Assembly: GCF_900116765.1 (NCBI RefSeq)
Contig: NZ_UETC01000003.1
Span: 372,001 to 436,000 of the forward strand
Reading direction: 5' to 3'
Source of the DNA: Jannaschia seohaensis
Lineage (GTDB): Bacteria; Pseudomonadota; Alphaproteobacteria; Rhodobacterales; Rhodobacteraceae
Length of the DNA: 64,000 nucleotides
Shown: one piece after another, positions 17,289-25,502 of the stretch
Layout: each line of letters starts with the position of its first letter
Position numbering within the stretch: the stretch's first letter is position 1
Translations under genes and position numbers: made by a program
Notes under the pieces: model-generated
Told to the model about the DNA's origin: nothing
Database searches by the model: none
The model's input: only the letters and a program-made list of their open reading frames with translations

Positions 17289-17578
17289 ACATCCGTGGTG
17301 CTGCCATCTGAATAGCCGATGCAGCGCCAGGGGCTTTGCACGAGCCCCACGCCGATCTGAAACACCGTTCCGGCCTCCGAGAAGTCCGAATTGATGACCG
17401 TCACCTCGGAGGACCCGGCGGCCGTGGCCACGGCGCGCAGGCAGCCCTGCTCGGCCAGCGCGATGGGCCCAAGCACCGGATCCAGCGGCGCGGGGGCGGC
17501 GGGCGCGGGGGCAGGCTCCTCCGCGACGCAGGCCATGAGCAGCGGAAGGGCGAGCAGGGGCAGCGGTCGGACTGTCAT
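17273..17578 (-). CDS. Small outer-membrane-type lipoprotein
   Basis: A 101-aa protein with a lipobox: MTVRPLPLLALPLLMAC, with the lipidated Cys at residue 17. A Pro/Ala linker (APAPAAPAPLDP) precedes a small conserved domain with two cysteines (EQGCLRAV and PWRCIGYSDG) that may form a disulfide. Two such residues around an NSDFSEAG core suggest a compact ligand or peptidoglycan-proximal domain, but no family name is certain. The frame is open 35 codons further upstream; the internal ATG is chosen because the signal sequence starts there. Confidence 0.8.
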   Translation of the reverse strand: MTVRPLPLLALPLLMACVAEEPAPAPAAPAPLDPVLGPIALAEQGCLRAVATAAGSSEVTVINSDFSEAGTVFQIGVGLVQSPWRCIGYSDGSTTDVRPLA

Positions 17579-17611
17579 GAGGGCTCCCTTTGCGGTGGTC
17601 TCCTCATCATG

Positions 17612-17693
17612 CCCCGACAGGCCAGGTCTGTCGACCGGAGGGCCCGGCGTCGCATTCGGGCCGTTCTGCTTCGCATCCCTCATTCCCCGACAG
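17612..17693 (+). repeat. Two CCCCGACAG repeats upstream of the SBP56 gene
   Basis: CCCCGACAG occurs at 17612-17620 and again at 17685-17693, 73 bases apart, in the divergent intergenic region. The first copy is part of an inverted repeat, CGACAG (17615-17620) and CTGTCG (17628-17633). They may be regulator sites for the methanethiol-oxidase operon; no regulator is assigned. Confidence 0.35.
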
Positions 17694-17744
17694 ACCCGGT
17701 CACGTTAGCCGTAAGAAGAACGGCTCATGCGGGAGGAGAGCGAC

Positions 17745-19100
17745 ATGGACGGAGGATGTTGCGGGCCGGGTTATGCCAGCCCGGCCGAGGCGATCCGCGC
17801 ACCGCGTGAGAAGCTGCTCTACACGATCGCGATCTATACCGGCACGGGCATTCAGAAGCCCGACTATCTCACGACGATCGACGCCGATCCGGACAGCCCC
17901 ACCTATAGCCAGGTCATCCACCGGCTGGAGATGCCCGGCATCGGGGACGAGCTGCATCACATGGGCTGGAACGCCTGTTCGTCCTGTCACGACGACAGCT
18001 CCATGTCGCGCAAGTATCTGCTGGTGCCGGGCGTGCGCTCCAACAACATCCATGTCGTCGACACCGCCACCGATCCGCGCGCGCCGCGTCTGCACAAGGT
18101 GATCGACGGGGCGGAGATCAAGGCCAAGACCAATCTCAGCGGGCCGCACACCGTGCATTGCCTGGGCTCCGAGATCATCATCTCCTTCCTGGGCGACGCC
18201 AAGGGCGAGGCGCCCGGCGGCTATCTGCATCTCAACAAGGATTTCGAGATCGTCGGCCGCTGGGAGGCGTCGATGGGCGACATCCCGTTCGGCTACGATT
18301 TCTGGTATCAGCCCCGCCACAACGTGATGGTCAGCTCCGAATGGGCCGCGCCGAACACCTTCATGCCGGGCTTCGATCTGGAGGAGGTCGGGCACCTGAA
18401 ATACGGCCGCCGCCTGCATATCTGGAACTTCGAAAAGCGCGAGCCCGTAGAGTCGATGTATCTCGGCGAGGACGGGCTGATCCCGCTGGAGGTGAAGTTT
18501 CTGCACGACCCCGACAGCACCCATGGCTTCTGCGGCGCGGCGCTCAGCTCCAACGTCATCCATTTCTGGAAGAACGGCGACGGCAAGTGGGAGTGGGAGA
18601 AGGTCATCGACGTCGAGAACGAGCCGCATCCCGAATGGCCCATCCCGGTGCCGGGCGTGATGTCGGCGATCCTGGTCTCGATGGACGACAAATATCTCTA
18701 TCTCAACAACTGGCTGCATGGCGACATGCGCCAATACGACATCAGCGACCCGCATAACCCCAAGCTCACGGGGCAGGTCTGGATGGGCGGGCTGCTGGGC
18801 AAGGCGCCGCAGGTGAACGGCGTGGACGTGGCGGGTGGGCCGCAGATGTTCCAGCTCAGCCTCGACGGGCGGCGGCTCTATGTGACGACTTCGCTGTTTT
18901 CGACCTGGGACAACCAGTTCTACCCCGAGATCCGCCAAAAGGGCGGGGTCATGGTGAGGATCGACTGCGATCCCGAGAATGGCGGCATGAAGATCAACGA
19001 GGATTTCATCGTCGATTTCGGGAAGGAGCCGAACGGTCCCTCGCGTTGCCATGAGACGCGCTATCCTGGCGGCGACTGCACCAGCGACATCTGGCTGTGA
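17745..19100 (+). CDS. Selenium-binding protein SBP56 / probable methanethiol oxidase
   Basis: A 451-aa SBP56-family beta-propeller. In Hyphomicrobium this family was identified as methanethiol oxidase (MtoX), converting CH3SH to formaldehyde, H2S and H2O2, and homologues occur in DMSP-degrading Rhodobacteraceae. Conserved family blocks are visible: HHMGWNACSSCHDD with the CxxC at C78/C81, SGPHTVHCLG, EVKFLHDPDSTHGFCGAA and NNWLHGDMRQYDISDP. The start is M of MDGGCCGPGY, with GGAGGAGAG upstream; an in-frame ATG 18 bases earlier is less likely. No signal peptide is apparent. A ferredoxin gene overlaps its stop. dmdA lies about 13 kb away, which fits methanethiol production in the same cell. 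Confidence 0.87.
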   Translation: MDGGCCGPGYASPAEAIRAPREKLLYTIAIYTGTGIQKPDYLTTIDADPDSPTYSQVIHRLEMPGIGDELHHMGWNACSSCHDDSSMSRKYLLVPGVRSNNIHVVDTATDPRAPRLHKVIDGAEIKAKTNLSGPHTVHCLGSEIIISFLGDAKGEAPGGYLHLNKDFEIVGRWEASMGDIPFGYDFWYQPRHNVMVSSEWAAPNTFMPGFDLEEVGHLKYGRRLHIWNFEKREPVESMYLGEDGLIPLEVKFLHDPDSTHGFCGAALSSNVIHFWKNGDGKWEWEKVIDVENEPHPEWPIPVPGVMSAILVSMDDKYLYLNNWLHGDMRQYDISDPHNPKLTGQVWMGGLLGKAPQVNGVDVAGGPQMFQLSLDGRRLYVTTSLFSTWDNQFYPEIRQKGGVMVRIDCDPENGGMKINEDFIVDFGKEPNGPSRCHETRYPGGDCTSDIWL

Positions 19101-19465
19101 CGGAGACGCGGCGCATCACGCTCGCCAATTGCGGCGGGGCCGTCCATACCGTGGACGCCCGCCGCCCCCTGCTCGATACGCTGCGCGCGCAGGGGGTTGA
19201 TCTGCCCTATGGCTGCAAATATGGCGGCTGCATCACCTGCGCGGCCAAGCTGGTCGAGGGAGAGGTCGATCAGCGGCGGCAGGTGGCGCTCAACAACCGG
19301 CAGCTCGCCAATGGCTACGTTCTGCTCTGCGTCGCGCGGCCCGTCACCGACTGCACACTTGAGATCGGCGTCGAAAGCCACGACAAGCTTTATCGCAACC
19401 CCTTCCTCGACCCGCTGGAGCCGCATGAGCTCAAGGCCGACATCGCTACCCCGAAGGAGCCGTGA
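19097..19465 (+). CDS. 2Fe-2S plant-type ferredoxin
   Basis: A 122-aa ferredoxin with the plant-type cluster ligands C40, C45, C48 and C78 in CKYGGCITC and VLLC. It is likely an electron carrier for the upstream methanethiol oxidase or a linked enzyme. GTG at 19097 overlaps the SBP56 stop (GTGA), and the next gene starts directly after its stop, giving a three-gene operon. The long C-terminal tail after residue 95 is not part of the ferredoxin fold. Pairing SBP56 with a ferredoxin is not a combination I recall as standard. Confidence 0.88.
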   Translation: MTETRRITLANCGGAVHTVDARRPLLDTLRAQGVDLPYGCKYGGCITCAAKLVEGEVDQRRQVALNNRQLANGYVLLCVARPVTDCTLEIGVESHDKLYRNPFLDPLEPHELKADIATPKEP

Positions 19466-19927
19466 ATGTCCGACGTCATCGCCCATCGCTACGACTACGA
19501 CCAAGCCTATCTCAGCGGGATCCTGCGGGAAGTGAAGACCATCGCCATGGTCGGGGCCAGCGCGGACAAGACCAAGTTCAGCTATGGCGTGCTGCGGGTG
19601 CTGCACGAGACCGGCTATGACATGATCCCGGTCAATCCCAACCCGCGCGTGACCGAGATCCGGGGGCTGAAGGTCTATCGCTCTCTGGCGGAGATCGACC
19701 GGCCCGTGGACATGGTCGAGGTCTTCCGCCCCAAGGAGGAGCTCTACGGCATTGCGGAGCAGGCCATCGCAATCGGGGCCAAGGTGCTTTGGGGGCAGAT
19801 CGGCGTCTATGACGACCGCGCGGCGGCCCTGGCCGAAGAGGCGGGACTCAAAGTGGTGATGGACCGCTGCCCCAAGATCGAACTCTTCCGCCCGTTCTGG
19901 AAGCCGCGGCTCGATTTGAAGATCTGA
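19466..19927 (+). CDS. CoA-binding domain protein (YccU type)
   Basis: A 153-aa Rossmann-fold CoA_binding_2 protein. The glycine-type loop is TIAMVGASADKTKFSYG near residues 24-40, and the family block MIPVNPNPRVTEIRGLKVYRSL follows. The conserved acidic/Cys segment near the end is VVMDRCPKIE. These proteins bind CoA or act in thiol-related redox; the substrate is unknown. It starts immediately after the ferredoxin stop, so it shares the SBP56 operon. Confidence 0.88.
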   Translation: MSDVIAHRYDYDQAYLSGILREVKTIAMVGASADKTKFSYGVLRVLHETGYDMIPVNPNPRVTEIRGLKVYRSLAEIDRPVDMVEVFRPKEELYGIAEQAIAIGAKVLWGQIGVYDDRAAALAEEAGLKVVMDRCPKIELFRPFWKPRLDLKI

Positions 19928-19928
19928 G

Positions 19929-20648
19929 TCAGCCCGGGCCGAGGAAGTCGCGCAGGAGCGCGTCGAACAGCTCCGGCTTCTCCAGGTGAACGGCATGGGC
20001 GGCGTCGGGGACGACGGCAAGGCGGGTGCGCGGAATGCCCGTCCAGAGCCGCTTGATCTGTGGCCACTGATAGGTGCGGTCCCGGTCCCCCCAGAGGATC
20101 AGCGTGTCCGCGGCGATCTCCGATAGCAGGTCGCCGCCCGACCAAGCCTCCATCGCGTCGAGCCCGGCATGGATGGCGGGCAGGCCGGCCTGTTCCGCGA
20201 TGGCGGCGCAGGCGGGGTAGGCGGGGGCGGCCTCCCGGTCGCGGAACCAAGTGGCAGCGATGCGGCGGGCGGTGGGGCCGGCGCCGTCCTCTTCGGCGCG
20301 GCGCTTGCTCTCGGCGATGGTCTCGAAGCGGCCCGGCAGCAGCCCCTGCGCGCCCGTCGCATAGAGCACGAGCCGCCCGACCCGCGCGCGGTCGCGCCGC
20401 GCGACCTCTTGCACGATCATGCCGCCCATGGAGTGGCCCAGCAGGTCGTAGCGATCGACGCCCAGGCGGGTGATTTCGGCAATGACCCAGTCCGCATAGG
20501 CTTCGATCCGGTCGAGCGGCGCCTCATCGGCCCGCGCGCCGAACCCCGGAAGGTCCAGCGTTACCGTGTCCCGGCCCAGCCGTCCCACCTGGCCCGCCCA
20601 TTGCGCGGCGCCGCCGAGAAAGCCGTGGACCAGGACGAGCGGCGTCAC
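19929..20648 (-). CDS. Alpha/beta hydrolase
   Basis: A 239-aa soluble hydrolase with the nucleophile elbow GHSMGG (S73), the oxyanion stretch VHGFLGG (residues 7-13), an acid in LWGDRDRTYQW, and the catalytic His in VPDAAHAVHLEKPELF. It belongs to the broad 3-oxoadipate enol-lactonase/MhpC class, and its substrate is unknown. GTG at 20648 overlaps the ABC permease stop (GTGA), so it is the last gene of the betaine-transporter operon. It converges with the CoA-binding gene, with one base between them. Confidence 0.88.
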   Translation of the reverse strand: MTPLVLVHGFLGGAAQWAGQVGRLGRDTVTLDLPGFGARADEAPLDRIEAYADWVIAEITRLGVDRYDLLGHSMGGMIVQEVARRDRARVGRLVLYATGAQGLLPGRFETIAESKRRAEEDGAGPTARRIAATWFRDREAAPAYPACAAIAEQAGLPAIHAGLDAMEAWSGGDLLSEIAADTLILWGDRDRTYQWPQIKRLWTGIPRTRLAVVPDAAHAVHLEKPELFDALLRDFLGPG

Positions 20649-22204
20649 GATCTCTGACCCTGTACGATTCGGTCTAGGATCATCGCGCAGAACAGGATCG
20701 ACAGACCCGCCAGGATGCCCTGACCGACATTGGCGTATTGCAGCGCCTCCAGCACATCCTCGCCCAGGCCCTTGGCGCCGATCAGAGAGGCGACCACCAC
20801 CATGGCGAGCGACAGCATGATCGTCTGGTTGATCCCGGCCCGGATCGAGGGCGCGGCCAGCGGCAGATCGACCTTGGTCAGCAGATACCACTTGCTCGCG
20901 CCAAAGCTGATCGCGGCCTCGCGCACCGCCGCCGGCACGCCGCGCAGGCCCAGCACCGTCAGGCGCACCACGGGCGTGCCGCCGAAGATCATCGTAACCA
21001 CCACGGCGGCGGGCTTGCCGGTGCCGAAGAAGGCGATGACCGGGATCATGAAGACGAAGGCGGGCATCGTCTGCATGAAGTCCATGATCGGCTGGATCGC
21101 CTTATAGAAGCGCGGGCGGCGGGCGGCGAACATGCCCAGAGGGATGCCGATGACGATCGACAGGCAGGCCGCCGTGCCCAGGAGGGCGAGCGTGGTCATC
21201 GCCTTCTCCCAGAAGCCGAGGAAGCCCATATAGGCCAGGAACGCGCCCGAATAGATCGCCATCCGCAGCCCGGCGGTCAGCCATGTCAGCAGCACGATCA
21301 GAGCGGCCACCACGATCCAGGGCGTGGCGACGAAGACCAGTTCCAGCGCGTCGAGCACCATGCGGATGCCCGCCGTGATCGCGTCGAACAGCGCCTCGCC
21401 GTTCAGCACCGCCCAGTTGAAGAAGGCTTCGACCCAGGCAATCGCGGTGAGCCGGATTTCCGGCGGGGTCGGGAAGTCCGACAGCACGGCGAAGCGGCCC
21501 GGAAAGCTGTAATGGACCATCGAGACCAGCACGATGAGCGCCATGAAGATCGCCGAGAAGGCGACCTGTTGGCGGGGCATCCCGGAGCGCACCGAGCGGT
21601 CGGACAGCCATTCGGAGAACCGCGCCTCCAGCGCCCAGTTCGCCACCACGGCCTGCACCGCCTTGACGGCAAGGAGCAGGATCAAGCCACCCAGCGCGAT
21701 GGCCGGGCCGCCGGCGGCGATGGCTTCCGCCTCGGCGCGGATGCCGTCGATATTGGCCTCGAGCGACTCCACCGTCCGCTGGAAGGCCTCCACCCGATCC
21801 GAGCCGCTGTCGATGGCCGCTTGAAGCTGCTGGCGGCGCAATTCCAGCGTGCCCTCGATGCTCTCGATCCGGGCCATGGCGTCGGCGGCGAGGTCGCCGA
21901 ACAGACCGCGCGCGATCTGGACCAGGGCGAGGACTTCGAGGATCAGAAAGGGCAAGGCCCAGGACCAGAGCCCCCGTGCCCCGAACCAGACCGGCCCCAT
22001 GAGGCCCGCGGCGGCGTTGAAGGTGGGCGTGAAGCGGGCCGATGCACCGACCCGCTCGAAATTGCGGATGTAGTAATCCGGGCTGGTCTCGACGAATTCG
22101 CGGATATTGTCGCGCCGTTCATCGGCATAGGCCACGGCCGCCGCGCTTTCGGTGTCTTCGAGCGGGTTCACCCCGTCGTCGTCGATGGCGCTGTCGTCCT
22201 TCAT
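20645..22204 (-). CDS. Glycine betaine/proline-type ABC transporter permease with long N-terminal extension
   Basis: A 519-aa permease of the ProW/OpuAB class. The C-terminal 280 residues are the usual permease: IVIGIPLGMFAARRPRFYKA, the EAA-like loop VREAAISFGASKWYLLTKVDLPLAAPSI, and YANVGQGILAGL. The first 230 or so residues are extra: a Glu/Asp-rich cytoplasmic start, a hydrophobic pair, a coiled coil (LELRRQQLQAAIDSG onward) and another membrane segment. Typical ProW-like proteins are about 280-350 aa, so this is unusually large. ATG at 22204 overlaps the ATPase stop (ATGA). Confidence 0.9.
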   Translation of the reverse strand: MKDDSAIDDDGVNPLEDTESAAAVAYADERRDNIREFVETSPDYYIRNFERVGASARFTPTFNAAAGLMGPVWFGARGLWSWALPFLILEVLALVQIARGLFGDLAADAMARIESIEGTLELRRQQLQAAIDSGSDRVEAFQRTVESLEANIDGIRAEAEAIAAGGPAIALGGLILLLAVKAVQAVVANWALEARFSEWLSDRSVRSGMPRQQVAFSAIFMALIVLVSMVHYSFPGRFAVLSDFPTPPEIRLTAIAWVEAFFNWAVLNGEALFDAITAGIRMVLDALELVFVATPWIVVAALIVLLTWLTAGLRMAIYSGAFLAYMGFLGFWEKAMTTLALLGTAACLSIVIGIPLGMFAARRPRFYKAIQPIMDFMQTMPAFVFMIPVIAFFGTGKPAAVVVTMIFGGTPVVRLTVLGLRGVPAAVREAAISFGASKWYLLTKVDLPLAAPSIRAGINQTIMLSLAMVVVASLIGAKGLGEDVLEALQYANVGQGILAGLSILFCAMILDRIVQGQRS

Positions 22205-23253
22205 GAGACCTCCGTCCCTTCGATGACCGTCCGAAGCAGGTCGGCCCGGGTGATGATGCCGCGCGTCTCGCCACCCTCCTGGACCAGGACGGGGCGGTCG
22301 TCGTCGATGGCCAGGGTAATGAGGCGGCTCAGTGTCTCGCCCTCGTCCACCTGCGGCAGGTCGGCGGGGAGGGGGCCGTGCTTGGCGGTGTATTCGTCCA
22401 GCGGTCGCATCACGGCATGGGCATGGACGACTTTCAGCCGCGAAATGCCCGCGACGAAATCGGCCACGTAGTCGTCGGCCGGGTGCATTACGATATCCTC
22501 GGCGGTGCCGGTCTGGACCATCCGGCCGTCGCGCATGATGGCGATACGGTCGCCGATGCGGACGGCCTCGTCGAGGTCGTGGGTGATGAAGATCGTGGTT
22601 TTCTTCAGGATCTTGGAGAGCCGGATGAACTCGTCCTGCAATTGCCGCCGGATCAGCGGGTCGAGGGCCGAGAAGGGCTCGTCCATCAGCAGCACGTCCG
22701 GGTTGGCAGCGAGGGCGCGGGCGAGGCCGACGCGCTGCTGCATGCCGCCCGAGAGTTCGTGGGCGAATTTGGAGGCCCAGGGCCCCAACTCCACGATGTC
22801 GAGGATGGCTGCGGCCTGGCGCATTCGCTCGTTCTTGGGAACCTCGCGGATCTCCAGCGGCATTGCGACATTGTCCAGCACCGACCGGTGCGGCATCAGC
22901 GCGAAGTTCTGAAACACCATCCCGATCTTGCGGTTGCGGAATTTTCGCAAGGCGCCTGCGCTCAGGGCGGTGACATCCGTCCCCTCGATCTCGATCTTGC
23001 CCGCGGTGGGTTCCAGCAACCGGTTGAAATGGCGCACGAGGGTGGACTTGCCGCTGCCCGACAGGCCCATGATGCAGAAGATCTCGCCCCGGTCGACCGA
23101 GAGGCTGACATCGGCGACGCCGACCACGGCATTGAATTCGGCAAGCACTTCGGCTTTGCCCAGGCCACGCTCGCGGATGGCGGCAAGCGCCTCTTCGGGG
23201 CGGGCGCCGAAGATCTTCCAGACATTGGTGACGTCGATGACGCGGTCCGACAT
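22201..23253 (-). CDS. Glycine betaine/proline-type ABC transporter ATPase with C-terminal CBS domain
   Basis: A 350-aa ATPase of the ProV/OpuAA class. The Walker A motif GLSGSGKST is at residues 63-71. The Q-loop segment is VFQNFALMPHRSV, the signature LSGGMQQRVGLARAL, and the Walker B region VLLMDEPFSALDPLIR. The last 70 residues form a CBS-like osmosensing module ending RADLLRTVIEGTEVS. The frame is open to 23508, but MSDRVIDVTNVWKIFG is the family start. It is the second gene of the binding-protein/ATPase/permease operon. Confidence 0.92.
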   Translation of the reverse strand: MSDRVIDVTNVWKIFGARPEEALAAIRERGLGKAEVLAEFNAVVGVADVSLSVDRGEIFCIMGLSGSGKSTLVRHFNRLLEPTAGKIEIEGTDVTALSAGALRKFRNRKIGMVFQNFALMPHRSVLDNVAMPLEIREVPKNERMRQAAAILDIVELGPWASKFAHELSGGMQQRVGLARALAANPDVLLMDEPFSALDPLIRRQLQDEFIRLSKILKKTTIFITHDLDEAVRIGDRIAIMRDGRMVQTGTAEDIVMHPADDYVADFVAGISRLKVVHAHAVMRPLDEYTAKHGPLPADLPQVDEGETLSRLITLAIDDDRPVLVQEGGETRGIITRADLLRTVIEGTEVS

Positions 23254-23321
23254 GCGGGTCCCTTTCCGGCGAGGTCTGGCAGGGCCACGCCCGGGACAGG
23301 CCCCGGGCGCGGCGGGATGGA

Positions 23322-24281
23322 TCAGAGACCCAGCATCGCGTCGACGCGGTCGGAATTCGCGGCGACCCATTCGGCGGCCACCTCGGACGGGTCGCGGCCA
23401 TTGGCGCTGATCTCGAAGGCCAGGGAACTCACGTCCGAGGCGTCCAGCGCGAAGTTCTGGAAGAATTCCGCGATGGCGGGCGAGCGCTCGACGAGGCTGT
23501 TGGACCAAGCGATCTGCACGTCCTTGAGCGCGTCCTTACTGGCGACCATCGAGTTCTCATACCAGTCCGGATCGTCGGAGGGCTGATACATCACGTATTT
23601 TTCGGGGTCGTAGGCCGGCTCGGTCAGCATCACGACGTCGAACATGAACCAGACGGCGTGCGGCTCGTAGCAGTAGAACGCATAGCCCTCGCCCTTGGCG
23701 ATGCTGTCCTTGATGCGCGCGGTCTTGACCGCCTCTTCGGCGCGGATCGGCTCGATGAAGTCGAGCAGACCGTAGTCGCGGACCTTGACCTCGTTCACGT
23801 TGGCCGAGGCCCAGCCCGGCGCGCCGATCCACATCTCGCCCAGACCGTTGCCGTCGCTATCCATGGCCGCGGCCACGTCCGGGCGGCCCAGATCGGCGAT
23901 GTCGGTGATGTCCATCGCGGCGGCGAAGTCCTGGCTCACGCAGAAGCCCTGGTTGCCCTGATAGGGGTTCGACGACAGCGTGACGGTCCCCTTGCCGTCG
24001 ACATATTCGTTGGTGAAGGCCTCCTGGTTGGGCAGCCAGACGTCGGGGTGGACGTCGATATCGCCTTCGCCCTGGTCCATCGCCTGGAAGATGGTGGCGT
24101 TGTTGCCGGGCACATACTCGACCTCGCCGCCGATGCGCGAGGTGACGATCTCGCCCAGCACATGGGCGATGGCCTGCGCCCCGGTCCAGGAGGGCACACC
24201 GATCTTGACTTCTTCCGCCCAGGCGGGCGCGGCGGTCGTGGCCAGCAGCGTGGCGGCCAGCAGCTTCGTCTTGAACGTCAT
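23322..24281 (-). CDS. Glycine betaine/proline-type ABC substrate-binding protein
   Basis: A 319-aa periplasmic protein of the OpuAC class. The signal peptide MTFKTKLLAATLLATTAAPAWA is followed by the family blocks GVPSWTGAQAIAHVLGEIV, YVPGNNATIFQAMDQGEGDI and HPDVWLPNQ, and tryptophans near YCYEPHAVWFMFD that could form an aromatic cage for quaternary amines. It is the first gene of the transporter operon and lies 26 bases downstream of the PLP-enzyme gene. The ligand may be glycine betaine, proline betaine, DMSP or a sulfonate; sequence alone does not decide. Confidence 0.9.
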   Translation of the reverse strand: MTFKTKLLAATLLATTAAPAWAEEVKIGVPSWTGAQAIAHVLGEIVTSRIGGEVEYVPGNNATIFQAMDQGEGDIDVHPDVWLPNQEAFTNEYVDGKGTVTLSSNPYQGNQGFCVSQDFAAAMDITDIADLGRPDVAAAMDSDGNGLGEMWIGAPGWASANVNEVKVRDYGLLDFIEPIRAEEAVKTARIKDSIAKGEGYAFYCYEPHAVWFMFDVVMLTEPAYDPEKYVMYQPSDDPDWYENSMVASKDALKDVQIAWSNSLVERSPAIAEFFQNFALDASDVSSLAFEISANGRDPSEVAAEWVAANSDRVDAMLGL

Positions 24282-24307
24282 CTTGGGTCTCTCCCTCTTT
24301 TCGTTCT

Positions 24308-25387
24308 TCACGCGACGTATCCCGGGAGGTCGAACGCCTCCGGGTATCCGAATAGGGCGGCGCTGCCGCCGGTGTGCAGGAAGACGACATTCTCCATGCC
24401 GTCGAAATATCCCTTGCCGATCTGGTCGATCAGCCCGTCGAGCCCTTTGCCCGAATAGACCGGGTCGAAGAGCAACCCCTCGGTCCGCGCCAGCATCTTG
24501 AGCGCGGCGACCATGCCGTCGGTCGGGATGCCGTAGCCCTGGCCGACATAGTCGCAATTGGCGCGGACGGTCTCGCGCGCGATCTCGGTGCCCAGGCCCA
24601 GATGACTTGCCGTCCGCTGGGCCAGGTCGAAGACCATCTGCTCCTGCTTTTCCTGCGGCGCACGGACGCCGATGCCCAGCAGGTGAATGTCGCTCTCAAG
24701 CGCGGCGAGCCCGGCGACGAGCCCGGCCTGGGTGCCGGAACTGCCGGTGGCGTGGACCAGAGCGTCGATTTTCAGGTCCATCGCGGCGGCCTGGTCGGTC
24801 AATTCGAGCGCGCAGTTGACGTAGCCCAGCGCGCCCACCGGGTTCGATCCGCCACCGGGGATGACGTAGGGCGTCTTCCCCTCGGCCGTCAGCTTTTCCG
24901 CCAGATCGGTCATTTCGGCGGCCATGTCCGCGCCGCCGGGGCGCTTGGACACCGTCGCCCCGTGCAGCCGGTCCAGCAGGACATTGCCGTTGAGCGTGTA
25001 GTCGGGATCGGTCGCGCCGGTCCGGTCCTCCAGCAGGATATGGCACTCCATCCCCAGTTTGGCGGCCGCGGCGGCGGTTTGGCGTGCGTGGTTCGATTGC
25101 GTCGCGCCCTGGGTGATGATCGTGTCGGCCTTCTGCGAGAGCGCCTCGGCCATCAGATATTCCAGCTTGCGGGTCTTGTTGCCGCCCGAGGAGAGCCCGG
25201 TGCAGTCGTCCCGCTTGACCCAAAGGCGGGGGCCGCCCAGCGCCTGGGACAGCCGGTCCATCGGCTCCAACGGGGTTGGTAGATGCCCCAGCTTCACCCG
25301 CGGCGCTCGGCCGAGCGCGTCGGCCAGCGCGGCCCGCGCTTTCGATCCCGGTGTCGTTTCTCGTTCCAAATGATCCATCACTGCCAT
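24308..25387 (-). CDS. D-cysteine desulfhydrase family PLP enzyme (possible L-cysteate sulfo-lyase)
   Basis: A 359-aa fold-type II PLP enzyme of the DcyD/ACC deaminase group. The PLP lysine is K71 in [12 protein letters not shown]. The [20 protein letters not shown] and [12 protein letters not shown] blocks are standard for D-cysteine desulfhydrases and for roseobacter CuyA (L-cysteate to pyruvate, ammonia and sulfite). The start at 25387 is chosen for GGGGGGAGAG just upstream; MDHL nine bases later is an alternative. A divergent LysR gene, as at cuyA loci, and the following betaine-type importer suggest uptake and desulfuration of a zwitterionic compound. No sulfite exporter gene is adjacent, so the desulfhydrase and cysteate options both stand. 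Confidence 0.85.
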   Translation of the reverse strand: MAVMDHLERETTPGSKARAALADALGRAPRVKLGHLPTPLEPMDRLSQALGGPRLWVKRDDCTGLSSGGNKTRKLEYLMAEALSQKADTIITQGATQSNHARQTAAAAAKLGMECHILLEDRTGATDPDYTLNGNVLLDRLHGATVSKRPGGADMAAEMTDLAEKLTAEGKTPYVIPGGGSNPVGALGYVNCALELTDQAAAMDLKIDALVHATGSSGTQAGLVAGLAALESDIHLLGIGVRAPQEKQEQMVFDLAQRTASHLGLGTEIARETVRANCDYVGQGYGIPTDGMVAALKMLARTEGLLFDPVYSGKGLDGLIDQIGKGYFDGMENVVFLHTGGSAALFGYPEAFDLPGYVA

Positions 25388-25465
25388 GGTCTCTCCCCCC
25401 GGTCCGCAACTGTGCCAAGACGTCCCGCGTGACAGAGCGGATTCAAAGTGCCGATTTCTACGGCT

Positions 25466-25486
25466 GCCCATACAATTGGTATGGGC
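25466..25486. promoter_or_regulatory. Perfect LysR-type palindrome
   Basis: GCCCATAC (25466-25473) and its exact complement GTATGGGC (25479-25486) flank AATTG. The ATAC-N5-GTAT core fits the LysR T-N11-A pattern. It lies 16 bases before the LysR start and about 80 bases before the divergent PLP-enzyme start, an arrangement typical of autorepression with divergent activation. Confidence 0.7.
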
Positions 25487-25502
25487 AACGCGAGAATCGG
25501 AC

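Noticed and set aside
20738-22471. 577-codon plus-strand frame opposite the ABC permease
   Set aside because: It is an antisense shadow dominated by His, Asp, Gly and Arg; the permease reading has membrane segments and family motifs.
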